The notes under the pieces were generated by a model. The model was given only the letters and a program-made list of their open reading frames with translations, did not search any database and was not told the origin of the DNA. Of a DNA stretch of 15,358 nt, positions 1 to 5,609 are shown piece by piece. A program made the translations under genes and the position numbers. Numbering within the stretch: the first letter of the stretch is position 1; every line of letters begins with the position of its first letter. This DNA comes from JBJXGF01 sp046153015 (GTDB lineage: Bacteria; Actinomycetota; Acidimicrobiia; Acidimicrobiales; CAIXPF01), in NCBI GenBank assembly GCA_046153015.1, contig JBJXGF010000364.1:1-15358 (forward strand), in the 5' to 3' direction.

Positions 1-765
1 CGCCTCCCGCTCGGCCCGCAGCAGGCGGCCCGGGAGCTGGGGCGCCACCAGCGCGCCGGCCCGACGATCGGATGCGAGCTCGGCGCCGACGGCCGCCGCG
101 CCGAGGGCGAGGAGGGCGGCGTTGCGGGGGACGGCGACGAGCCACGCCTGGCGGCGCACCCGCCACCCGTCGCGGCCTGAGGCGAGCGCCTCGGCCCAGG
201 CGAGCACGGCCGCCGGGCCGGCGCCGGTTGGTGGGCCCTCGTCGGGTTCGGCGGCCAGGCCGAGGGCGGGGTTCGCCGCCGCCTCGCCGGCCCGCCGCAC
301 CCGCCAGGGCGGGCCGGCCAGCTCGACCGGCGCCAGCACCAGCGGGCTGCAGCGGCGCACGCCGGTGCCCGCCTCCACCCAGTCGAGCCGCCACAGGCCG
401 AGCGCCAACGGCGCCGGGTCGCCGGCGCCGCGCCGGCGACGGTCGAGCCAGCGCAGCTGCGCCAGCTCCTGCTCCAAGCCCTCCGGGCGCTGCGCCGCGG
501 CCAGCAGCACCGACTCCTCTGGCGGGGCCTCGTTCGGCGGGTCGGCCGGGTCGGGCGCCAGCCGCCACGTGCCGTGCTGCGTCTCGGCCAGCGCCAGCAG
601 CGCCTCGTCCGAGTTGGCCATCAGCTCGACCGTGGGCATGGCCAGCGCCGCGCCGAGGTCCACCAGCGGGCCGCCGAACGCGAGCAGACCGGGCCGGTCC
701 GCCTCCAGGGCGCGCCGCACCAGACGCGCGTGGTCGTCGTGCTGGGCGTCCTGCGCTGCGGGCAT
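1..765 (-). CDS. DUF4011-type (helicase-associated) protein, N-terminal part, open at left edge
   Basis: The minus strand is open for 255 codons from an ATG at 765 down to base 1 with no stop, so only the N-terminus is present. Residues about 116-170 contain the most recognisable stretch: LALGLWRLDWVEAG, then CSPLVLAPVEL, WRVRRAGEAAANPALGL. This matches the family pattern 'LALG.L.W.E....R.APLLLVPVEL....F.LR....NP.L' of DUF4011, the domain found at the N-terminus of very large superfamily I helicase-like proteins. Some of these (DUF4011-helicase-Vsr-DUF3320, called Hhe) are reported as antiphage proteins. Helicase and nuclease parts, if present, would lie left of the window. The start is supported by AGGAG (776-780 on the complement) 10 nt upstream; the overlapping TAGGAG could also be a -10 box. 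The family call is from memory of the motif and is moderately sure; the defence role is only a possibility. Confidence 0.6.
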   Translation of the reverse strand, partial: MPAAQDAQHDDHARLVRRALEADRPGLLAFGGPLVDLGAALAMPTVELMANSDEALLALAETQHGTWRLAPDPADPPNEAPPEESVLLAAAQRPEGLEQELAQLRWLDRRRRGAGDPAPLALGLWRLDWVEAGTGVRRCSPLVLAPVELAGPPWRVRRAGEAAANPALGLAAEPDEGPPTGAGPAAVLAWAEALASGRDGWRVRRQAWLVAVPRNAALLALGAAAVGAELASDRRAGALVAPQLPGRLLRAEREA

Positions 766-916
766 CGTGGCCGGGCTCCTAGCCCCAATCGGTCAGGTCA
801 GAGCATTCAATCCAGCGGCCGCGGTCGACGCACCACCGTGTCATGGGCTGTCACCCGATTTACACGGCTTTCAGGCTCTTTCCGTGCAATCGGCGCCCTC
901 GACGCCCGCGAAGTCG
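766..916. other. Non-coding region upstream of the DUF4011-type gene
   Basis: No credible gene lies here; the plus-strand open frames across it are GC-driven shadows without family features. It holds a tandem GGTCAGGTCA (791-800) and an imperfect inverted repeat: CGATT-ta-CACGG at 856-867 against CCGTG-c-AATCG at 882-892, with a 14-nt centre. A weak minus-strand promoter can be drawn for the leftward gene (TTGCAC, complement of 884-889, and TGTAAA, complement of 859-864), but the 19-bp spacer and poor -35 make it uncertain. The inverted repeat overlaps this promoter and so could be an operator. Confidence 0.4.
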
Positions 917-960
917 CTGTTAACAGGCTGTTGACAAAGGCGAGACCCCTTCGTCATACT
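917..960 (+). promoter_or_regulatory. Sigma-70-type promoter with upstream direct repeat, reading into the candidate small RNA
   Basis: A perfect -35 TTGACA (931-936) is followed after 18 bp by CATACT (955-960), which keeps the important A2 and T6 of the -10 box. Expected transcription start is about 966-968. The -35 is the right half of a direct repeat with an 11-bp period: CTGTTAACA (917-925) and CTGTTGACA (928-936), one mismatch in nine. The left copy lies inside the perfect palindrome CTGTTAACAG (917-926). The one-turn spacing suggests a regulator-binding site overlapping the -35. No plus-strand protein gene follows before the terminator. Confidence 0.6.
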
Positions 961-966
961 CCTGTG

Positions 967-1074
967 ACAGTAGGCACAGGCAGCACCGCATCACGCAGGT
1001 GCGCTCGTGCAGCAGCCTGCGGTTGGCGGCGTATCTCTCGGGGGAAGGTGCGCCGCCAACCGTCCTCCCTTTTT
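967..1074 (+). ncRNA. Candidate structured small RNA, about 105 nt, family not recognised
   Basis: The boundaries come from the promoter at 931-960 and the terminator at 1021-1074. Between them the sequence folds into consecutive stems: GCAGG (995-999) with CCTGC (1016-1020), with an inner TGC/GCA, and then the 11-bp terminator stem. A further perfect 6-bp stem, CCTGTG (961-966) with CACAGG (975-980), straddles the expected start point and would be in the RNA only if initiation is slightly earlier. I do not recognise 6S, 6C, SRP, RNase P or tmRNA signatures. The RNA would converge on the glycosyltransferase gene, whose stop is only a few bases past the terminator, and diverge from the DUF4011-type gene. 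It could instead be an untranslated leader of nothing, i.e. a decayed locus. Inference from sequence only. Confidence 0.5.
1021..1074 (+). terminator. Rho-independent terminator of the candidate small RNA
   Basis: GGTTGGCGGCG (1021-1031) pairs perfectly with CGCCGCCAACC (1051-1061), 11 bp with a 19-nt loop, followed by a pyrimidine tract ending in CCCTTTTTCC. The T-run lies only on the plus-strand side; on the minus strand the stem is followed by GCAGGCTGC, so it is oriented to stop rightward transcription and not that of the minus-strand glycosyltransferase. Confidence 0.7.
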
Positions 1075-1081
1075 CCGGCCG

Positions 1082-1861
1082 TCAGTTCCGGGGCGGGTAC
1101 GGCGTCGCCGGGCCGAAGGCGTACCGGTACCACCTGAGGTACTGCGTGAGCGAGCTCGGCAGGTCTCGGCGGGCCACGCCGAGCTGGCGGTCGAGCCAGA
1201 TCGTGGGCAGCTCGGCCACCGGCAGGCGACAGCGGCGGGCCTTGGCCACCAGCTCGAGGCCCACCTCGAAGCCGGCCGTGCTCTCGATGCCCACCGCCAG
1301 CACGAACGGCCGGGAGTACGCCTTGAAGGAGTTGGTGGCGTCGTGCGTGCCGACCCGGGCCAGCCAGCGCAGGCTCAGCCCGGCCGCCCGGGAGAGCAGA
1401 CCCTTCAGGTAGGGGCCGCCCACCTGCTGGCCGCCGCGCATGTAGCGCGAGGCGGCGGCCACCACCACCCCGCGTTCGACCAGGCGGGTCAGCGGGCCGA
1501 TCTGGGCCGGGTCGTCGCAGCCGTCGGCCATCGTCACCACCACCACATCGGCGGCGGCGTGGTCGAACCCGGAGCGGATGGCGGCCGCCGGGCCGCTCCC
1601 GCGGGTGTTGCGCACGGCCCGCACGCGGGGGTCCCGCTCGGCGTAGCTCTCGGCGCCGAGCGCGATCGGCTCGCCGGGCTCGTCGTAGAGCACGAGCACC
1701 TCGCAGGCGAGGTCGGCGTGCTCGAGGATGCGGTCGAGGCACGCCGTGATCTCGGCGCCGGCGCCCGCCCCCCACGCGATCACCAGGACCGACACCCGCA
1801 CACCCTCGGGCGGGTGGAGCGAGGCGGGCAACGGGAAGGGGGCGGAACGGGGCCGGTCCAT
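1082..1861 (-). CDS. Family 2 glycosyltransferase
   Basis: A 259-aa protein resembling dolichol-/polyprenyl-phosphate sugar transferases of the GT2 (GT-A fold) family, which move a sugar from a nucleotide donor to a lipid or glycan acceptor. VSVLVIAW (23-30) is the first strand of the nucleotide-binding fold; GSGPAAAIRSGFDHAAADVVVVTMADGCDDP (88-118) contains the acidic donor/metal site in the ADGxDDP variant; SRYMRGGQ (138-145) and DATNSFKAYSRP (174-185) match the acceptor-side motifs of DPM1-like enzymes. No membrane segment is evident, so it is probably cytoplasmic or peripheral. The ATG at 1861 is preferred over an in-frame GTG at 1882 because TAGGCT (1872-1877, complement) sits between them as a -10 box 10 nt before the ATG. 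It is divergent from the enoyl-CoA hydratase. The sugar and acceptor are unknown. Confidence 0.85.
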   Translation of the reverse strand: MDRPRSAPFPLPASLHPPEGVRVSVLVIAWGAGAGAEITACLDRILEHADLACEVLVLYDEPGEPIALGAESYAERDPRVRAVRNTRGSGPAAAIRSGFDHAAADVVVVTMADGCDDPAQIGPLTRLVERGVVVAAASRYMRGGQQVGGPYLKGLLSRAAGLSLRWLARVGTHDATNSFKAYSRPFVLAVGIESTAGFEVGLELVAKARRCRLPVAELPTIWLDRQLGVARRDLPSSLTQYLRWYRYAFGPATPYPPRN

Positions 1862-1871
1862 CGGGCGGCCC

Positions 1872-1877
1872 AGCCTA
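1872..1877 (-). promoter_or_regulatory. -10 box TAGGCT of the glycosyltransferase
   Basis: TAGGCT on the minus strand lies 10 nt before the ATG at 1861, so the transcript would have essentially no 5' leader. It is 9 bp from the opposing -10 box of the enoyl-CoA hydratase. Confidence 0.5.
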
Positions 1878-1886
1878 CCCACCGGC

Positions 1887-1892
1887 TAGAAC
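1887..1892 (+). promoter_or_regulatory. -10 box TAGAAC of the enoyl-CoA hydratase
   Basis: TAGAAC ends 8 nt before the ATG at 1901; no Shine-Dalgarno sequence is present (the intervening bases are CTGGCGGC), so a leaderless mRNA is expected. No good -35 is seen. Confidence 0.45.
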
Positions 1893-1900
1893 CTGGCGGC

Positions 1901-2680
1901 ATGACCACCACCGTCCTGGCCGAGCGGCGCGGCCCTGTGGAGCTGCTCACGCTCAACCGGCCCGACCGGCTCAACGCCATCAACCCGGAGCTGGCGACCG
2001 CGCTGTCGTGGCGGCTGGCCCGGGTGCGGGCCGACCGGGAGGTGCGGGCCGTGGTGCTCACCGGCGCCGGGCGGGCGTTCTGCGCCGGCGCCGACATCGC
2101 CGCCATGCAGGCCATGGCCGGGCCCGACGAGTTCGACCGCTGGCTGGGCCTCGTCAACACGGCGATGAACGAGCTCGAGGAGCTCGACGTCCCGGTGATC
2201 GCGGCCATCAACGGGCTCGCCTTCGGTGGGGGGCTGGAAGCGGCGTTGGCCTGCGACCTGCGGGTGATGGCCGAGACCGCCTCGCTGGGCGTCCCCGAGA
2301 TCAGGATCGGGGTGCTGCCTGGCGCCGGGGGCACGCAACGGCTCCCGCGCCTCGTGCCCGAGGCCGTCGCCAAGCACATGATCTTCACCGGCGAGCCCAT
2401 CTCGGCCGGCGAGGCCCACCGCCTCGGCCTCGTGAACCAGGTGACCGCGCCCGGCGACGTGCTCGACGCCGCGTTCGCCCTCGCCGACCAGCTCGCCGCC
2501 CTGGCGCCGTTGGCGCTGGCGGAAGCGAAGCGGCTGGTGCGCGCCGCCGGCGAGTCGGATCTGCGCACCGGCCTCGCCTTCGAGCGCCGGGCCGACGTGG
2601 CGCTCTACGCCACCGAGGACCGGGTGGAGGGCATGGGCGCGTTCCTCGAGAAGCGCCCGCCGCTGTTCCGAGGACGCTGA
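1901..2680 (+). CDS. Enoyl-CoA hydratase (crotonase family)
   Basis: A 259-aa crotonase, the normal family length. It should hydrate trans-2-enoyl-CoA to 3-hydroxyacyl-CoA in beta-oxidation or a related acyl-CoA pathway in the cytoplasm. Both catalytic glutamates of true hydratases are present: E113 in AFGGGLEAALACD and E133 in GVPEIRIGVLPGAGGTQRLP. The oxyanion-hole elements are CAGADI (61-66) and GGG (109-111). The C-terminus EGMGAFLEKRPPLFRGR is typical. The next gene, an SDR, starts 3 nt after the stop, so the two are co-transcribed. The start follows from the -10 box 8 nt upstream. Substrate chain length or ring type cannot be read from the sequence. Confidence 0.92.
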   Translation: MTTTVLAERRGPVELLTLNRPDRLNAINPELATALSWRLARVRADREVRAVVLTGAGRAFCAGADIAAMQAMAGPDEFDRWLGLVNTAMNELEELDVPVIAAINGLAFGGGLEAALACDLRVMAETASLGVPEIRIGVLPGAGGTQRLPRLVPEAVAKHMIFTGEPISAGEAHRLGLVNQVTAPGDVLDAAFALADQLAALAPLALAEAKRLVRAAGESDLRTGLAFERRADVALYATEDRVEGMGAFLEKRPPLFRGR

Positions 2681-2683
2681 ACC

Positions 2684-3436
2684 GTGCCGGCCGCGCTCGT
2701 GACCGGCTCCTCGCGCGGCATCGGACGCGCCGTGGCCCTGGCGTTGGCCGCCAAGGGGGCCGACGTGGCGCTGCACTACCGGCGCGACGAGGCCGCCGCC
2801 CACGAGGCCGCCGCCGCGGTGGCGGCCCTCGGTCGGCGAGCGGTGATCCTGCGGGCCGAGCTGGCCGAGGAGGGCGCCGCCGGCCGGCTGGTCGACGCCG
2901 CGGTCGACGCGTTCGGCCGGCTCGACTCGGTGATCGCCAACGCCGCATCGACCGCGTTCAAGCCGCTGCTCGAGGCCGGCCGCCGCCACGCGGCGCGCAC
3001 GTTCGAGACCGTGGTCTACTCCTTCCTCGAGCTCGCCCAGGCGGCGTCCCCCCACCTCGGCGACGGCGGGCGGCTGGTGACCGTGTCGGGCTTCGACACG
3101 ATCCGGGCGCTGCCCGACCACGGCCTGCTCGGCGCGGCCAAGGCGGCGCTCGAGCAGCTCACCCGCTACCTGGCGGTCGAGCTCGGCCCGAGGGGGATCA
3201 CGGTGAACAGCGTGATGCCCGGCTACGTCGACACCGCCTCGGCCCGCTTCTACGCCGACACCTCGCTGCCCGGCGGCTGGGAGGCGGCGGCCCGGGGGTG
3301 GGCGGCGGCCACGCCGCTCGGCCGGGTGGCCGACCCCGCCGACATCGCCGACGTGGTCGCGTTCCTCTGCTCACCCGAGGCCCGCTGGCTCACCGGCCAC
3401 GTGCTGGTGGCCGACGGCGGCCTCACCCTGCGCTGA
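2684..3436 (+). CDS. SDR-family oxidoreductase, FabL-like, with substituted catalytic Tyr
   Basis: A 250-aa short-chain dehydrogenase/reductase with GTG start 3 nt after the hydratase stop. The nucleotide-binding TGSSRGIG is at 7-14; the basic pair RR (33-34) after the second strand favours NADPH; NAAS (86-89) replaces the NAG motif; Ser135 and Lys153 are in place. In the region HGLLGAAKAALEQLTRYLAVELGPRGITVNSVMPG the layout closely follows FabL (enoyl-ACP reductase III), which uses Tyr-x6-Lys, but the Tyr position is His146; the classical Tyr-x3-Lys position is Leu149. Thus the usual proton donor is missing in both registers. The C-terminal GHVLVADGGLTLR is standard. It may be an enoyl- or 3-ketoacyl-thioester reductase with altered chemistry, or no longer a reductase. 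Operon partner of the upstream enoyl-CoA hydratase. Confidence 0.85.
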   Translation: MPAALVTGSSRGIGRAVALALAAKGADVALHYRRDEAAAHEAAAAVAALGRRAVILRAELAEEGAAGRLVDAAVDAFGRLDSVIANAASTAFKPLLEAGRRHAARTFETVVYSFLELAQAASPHLGDGGRLVTVSGFDTIRALPDHGLLGAAKAALEQLTRYLAVELGPRGITVNSVMPGYVDTASARFYADTSLPGGWEAAARGWAAATPLGRVADPADIADVVAFLCSPEARWLTGHVLVADGGLTLR

Positions 3437-3449
3437 GCGGACCAGCCAG

Positions 3450-3455
3450 TAGGGT
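3450..3455 (+). promoter_or_regulatory. -10 box TAGGGT of the acyl-CoA dehydrogenase
   Basis: TAGGGT lies in the 26-bp gap after the SDR gene, 7 nt before the ATG at 3463, with no ribosome-binding site. This suggests a separate leaderless transcript inside an otherwise collinear gene block. Confidence 0.5.
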
Positions 3456-3462
3456 CCCCGGG

Positions 3463-4608
3463 ATGGAGCCGTGGTTCACCGCCGAGCAGGAGGCGTTCCG
3501 GAGCGAGCTGCGCCGGTTCGGCGCCGAGCAGCTCGCCCCCCATTACCAGGCCGACGACCGCACGGGGGTGCTGCGCCCGGAGCTGCGCCGGGCCATGGCC
3601 GGCCTCGGCCTGCTCGGCCTGCGCATCCCCGAGGAGTACGGGGGGCAGGGCGCCGACTGCGTGACCACCGGCCTGGCCGAGGAGGAGGTGGCGATCGCCG
3701 ACTTCAACGCCAGCTACCTGATCCTGCTCACCGTGCTGTGCAGCCAGATCATCGTCGACGCGGCCGACGACCGGCAGAAGGCGCAGTGGCTGCCCCAGAT
3801 CGCCAACGGCGAGCACCTGCCGGCCTTGGCGCTCACCGAGCCCGACCACGGCTCCGACGCGGCGCGCCTCGGGCTGCGGGCCGTGCGCGACGGCGCCGGC
3901 TGGCGCCTGGAGGGCGAGAAGACCTCGATCACGTTCGGGGCGTATGCCGAGACCGCGGTGGTCTTCGCCCGCACCGGCGGCGAGGGCGCTCGCGGGGTCA
4001 GCGCGTTCTACGTGCCCCTCGACGAGCGCTACGTGTCCCGCTCCGCCTTCGCCGACCTCGGCTCGCGCTCCACCGGCCGCGCCGCCCTGCACTTCGACGG
4101 GCTGCCCGCCCCCGCGGGAACCCTGATCGGCGCGGAAGGCGCCGGCTTCGTGCAGGTGATGCAGGGGTTCGACTATTCACGGGCGCTGATCGGGCTCATG
4201 TGCGTGGGCTGCGCCAGCGCCAGCATGGCCGAGGCGTGGGAGTACGTGAAGCAGCGCCAGGCGTTCGGCCAGCCCATCGGCAGGTTCCAGGGGGTGGCGT
4301 TCCCGCTCGTGGAGCACGAGACCCTGCTGCGCGGGGCGCGCCACCTCTGCTACGAGGCGCTGTGGAAGAAGGACCGCGGCCAGGAGCACGCGGTCGAGTC
4401 GAACATGGCCAAGTGGTTCGCGCCCAAGATCGCGGTCGAGGCCGCCCACCAGGCGCTGCTCACCTTCGGCCACGCCGGCTGGTCCGAGGAGTCGCCGCTG
4501 CCCCAGCGCATGCGGGACATCATCGGCCTCGAGATCGGCGACGGCACGGCCCAGATCGCCAAGCTGGTGGTGGCCAGGCGCATCCTCGGCCGCGAATACG
4601 CCCCCTGA
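3463..4608 (+). CDS. Acyl-CoA dehydrogenase with Asp at the catalytic-base position
   Basis: A 381-aa FAD-dependent acyl-CoA dehydrogenase, family-typical length, catalysing alpha,beta-desaturation of an acyl-CoA with electrons passing to ETF. The N-terminal helical domain (about 1-115) includes LGLRIPEEYGGQG; the beta domain holds ALTEPDHGSD (123-132) and GEKTSITFG (151-159); the C-terminal helical domain has FDYSRALIG (236-244), RQAFGQPIGRFQ (265-276) and the terminal IGDGTAQI (358-365). In MCAD-type enzymes the last motif reads YEGTxQI and its Glu is the catalytic base; here that residue is Asp360. Asp at the base occurs in some alicyclic acyl-CoA dehydrogenases as far as I recall, so a ring-type substrate is possible. 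It follows the hydratase-SDR pair and ends before a long palindrome facing a second crotonase. Confidence 0.92.
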   Translation: MEPWFTAEQEAFRSELRRFGAEQLAPHYQADDRTGVLRPELRRAMAGLGLLGLRIPEEYGGQGADCVTTGLAEEEVAIADFNASYLILLTVLCSQIIVDAADDRQKAQWLPQIANGEHLPALALTEPDHGSDAARLGLRAVRDGAGWRLEGEKTSITFGAYAETAVVFARTGGEGARGVSAFYVPLDERYVSRSAFADLGSRSTGRAALHFDGLPAPAGTLIGAEGAGFVQVMQGFDYSRALIGLMCVGCASASMAEAWEYVKQRQAFGQPIGRFQGVAFPLVEHETLLRGARHLCYEALWKKDRGQEHAVESNMAKWFAPKIAVEAAHQALLTFGHAGWSEESPLPQRMRDIIGLEIGDGTAQIAKLVVARRILGREYAP

Positions 4609-4622
4609 CCGGCCGCGCCGGC

Positions 4623-4745
4623 CGGTTGTGGCGGGTTGTTCGCGCCGACCCGAGTAGACCGCCCCGCGGGGCCGGCAAAAGCCCTGGTAGAAACGTTGCA
4701 CGCGCGGTCCATACTCGGGGCCGCGCACACAACCCGCCACAACCG
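4623..4745. repeat. 123-bp imperfect palindrome between convergent genes
   Basis: The outer arms CGGTTGTGGCGGGTTGT (4623-4639) and ACAACCCGCCACAACCG (4729-4745) are perfect 17-bp inverted repeats. Pairing continues inward: GCGC (4642-4645 with 4723-4726), CCCGAGTA (4649-4656 with 4712-4719) and GACCGC (4657-4662 with 4704-4709, after a 2-nt bulge). About 36 base pairs form over roughly 40 positions, around a 41-nt centre that includes CCCCGCGGGG. It fills most of the 153-bp gap between the ends of the acyl-CoA dehydrogenase and the second crotonase. There is no T-run on either side. It may act as a bidirectional terminator or be a MITE-like or dispersed palindromic element; no clear target-site duplication is visible. 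Confidence 0.75.
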
Positions 4746-4761
4746 CGGATTCCGCGCCGTG

Positions 4762-5568
4762 TTAGTCCTGCATCCAGCGGTAGCGGGTGCCTTCGCCGAG
4801 GGGCGCGAAGCTGGGCGGGCGGCGCTGGAGGAAGCTGCCGATGCCCTCCTTGGCGTCGGGGCCCCCGCCCGACTCGCGCATGACCGCCACCGCCTCGGCC
4901 AGGGCGGCGTCGTTGTCGAGGAACGACTCCCGGTTGATCTGGCGCTTGATCGTGGCCATCGACGCCGGCGACACGTTGGCGGCCAGGTCGGCGGCGTAGG
5001 CGGCGGCCTCGGCCAGCACCTGGTCGGGCTCGCACACCCGGTGCACGAGGCCCAGGGCGAGGGCCTCGTCGGCGTCGATCACCCGGGCCGAGAGCAGCAG
5101 GTCGAGGGCCACGGCCCGCCCGGCAATCTGGGTGAGCAGCCACGAGATGGCGTACTCGGCGATGAGGCCGCGGCGGGCGAACGCGGTGGTGAGCTTGGCC
5201 CCGCGGGCGGCGAAGCGGACGTCGCACTGCAGGGCGTGCACGAGGCCCACCCCGGCGCAGGCGCCGTTGATGGCGGCGATCGTCGGCTTGGGGATGCCGA
5301 GCGGGTAGTTGCCCGGGATCTTGCTGTTGGGCAGCGGCTCGGCGTCGCCGCCCCGCTCGCCGGACAGATCGGCGCCCACGCAGAACGCGGCGCCGGCGCC
5401 GGTCACCACGATCGCTCGCACCTCGCGGTCGGCGGCGGCCTGGCCGAGGCGTTCGAAGAAGGCCAGCTCGAGGTCGCCGGTCATGCCGTTGCGGCGTTCG
5501 GGCCGGTTGAGGGTGAGCTGCGCCACCCCGTTCGTCACCTCGTACAGGCACAGCTCGGCGCGATCCAT
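4762..5568 (-). CDS. Enoyl-CoA hydratase/isomerase family protein, isomerase-type active site
   Basis: A 268-aa crotonase-fold protein. The two hydratase glutamate positions are replaced by Val110 (in GVGLVHALQCD) and Phe130. Instead Glu138 in FARRGLIAEYAISWLL aligns with the single catalytic Glu of delta3,delta2-enoyl-CoA isomerases (GLITEGG motif). The oxyanion-hole segment CVGADLSG (63-70) and the Gly-rich AGVG (105-108) remain. A double-bond isomerase acting on unsaturated acyl-CoA is therefore more likely than a hydratase, although relatives with FARRGLIAEHG are usually annotated as hydratases. It faces the acyl-CoA dehydrogenase and is preceded by a TAGGCT -10 box, so it is transcribed on its own. 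Residue alignment was done by eye. Confidence 0.88.
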   Translation of the reverse strand: MDRAELCLYEVTNGVAQLTLNRPERRNGMTGDLELAFFERLGQAAADREVRAIVVTGAGAAFCVGADLSGERGGDAEPLPNSKIPGNYPLGIPKPTIAAINGACAGVGLVHALQCDVRFAARGAKLTTAFARRGLIAEYAISWLLTQIAGRAVALDLLLSARVIDADEALALGLVHRVCEPDQVLAEAAAYAADLAANVSPASMATIKRQINRESFLDNDAALAEAVAVMRESGGGPDAKEGIGSFLQRRPPSFAPLGEGTRYRWMQD

Positions 5569-5574
5569 GGCCGG

Positions 5575-5580
5575 AGCCTA
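5575..5580 (-). promoter_or_regulatory. -10 box TAGGCT of the isomerase-type crotonase
   Basis: Minus-strand TAGGCT ends 6 nt before the ATG at 5568, with no Shine-Dalgarno sequence between; leaderless start expected. Confidence 0.5.
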
Positions 5581-5609
5581 GTGAAGGCCCGGCGCCCGGG
5601 CGCTCCCGC

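Noticed and set aside
72..1137. Overlapping plus-strand open frames across 72-934 and 574-1137.
   Set aside because: Arg/Pro/Ala-rich translations with no motifs; they are antisense to the DUF4011-type frame or cross the promoter and terminator hairpins.
999..1412. Short plus-strand reading frame starting inside the candidate small RNA, possibly an attenuator peptide.
   Set aside because: No ribosome-binding site, no cluster of regulatory codons, and no plus-strand gene downstream that it could attenuate; the frame continues antisense to the glycosyltransferase.
2008..4608. Very long plus-strand frame of 866 codons that might be read as a fusion protein.
   Set aside because: Its first part is an out-of-frame shadow of the hydratase and SDR genes; only the last 381 codons, in the acyl-CoA dehydrogenase frame, show family similarity and they have their own start signal at 3463.
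4623..4745. Insertion sequence remnant with target-site duplication.
   Set aside because: No transposase fragment and no matching flanks at 4609-4622 and 4746-4760; kept only as a palindromic repeat.
1901..5568. Assigning the acyl-CoA module as the known cyclohexanecarboxylate genes (badH, badI, badK, aliB).
   Set aside because: Enzyme types match in outline, but the SDR lacks the catalytic Tyr expected of BadH and the second crotonase has isomerase-like residues; gene symbols would be unsupported.
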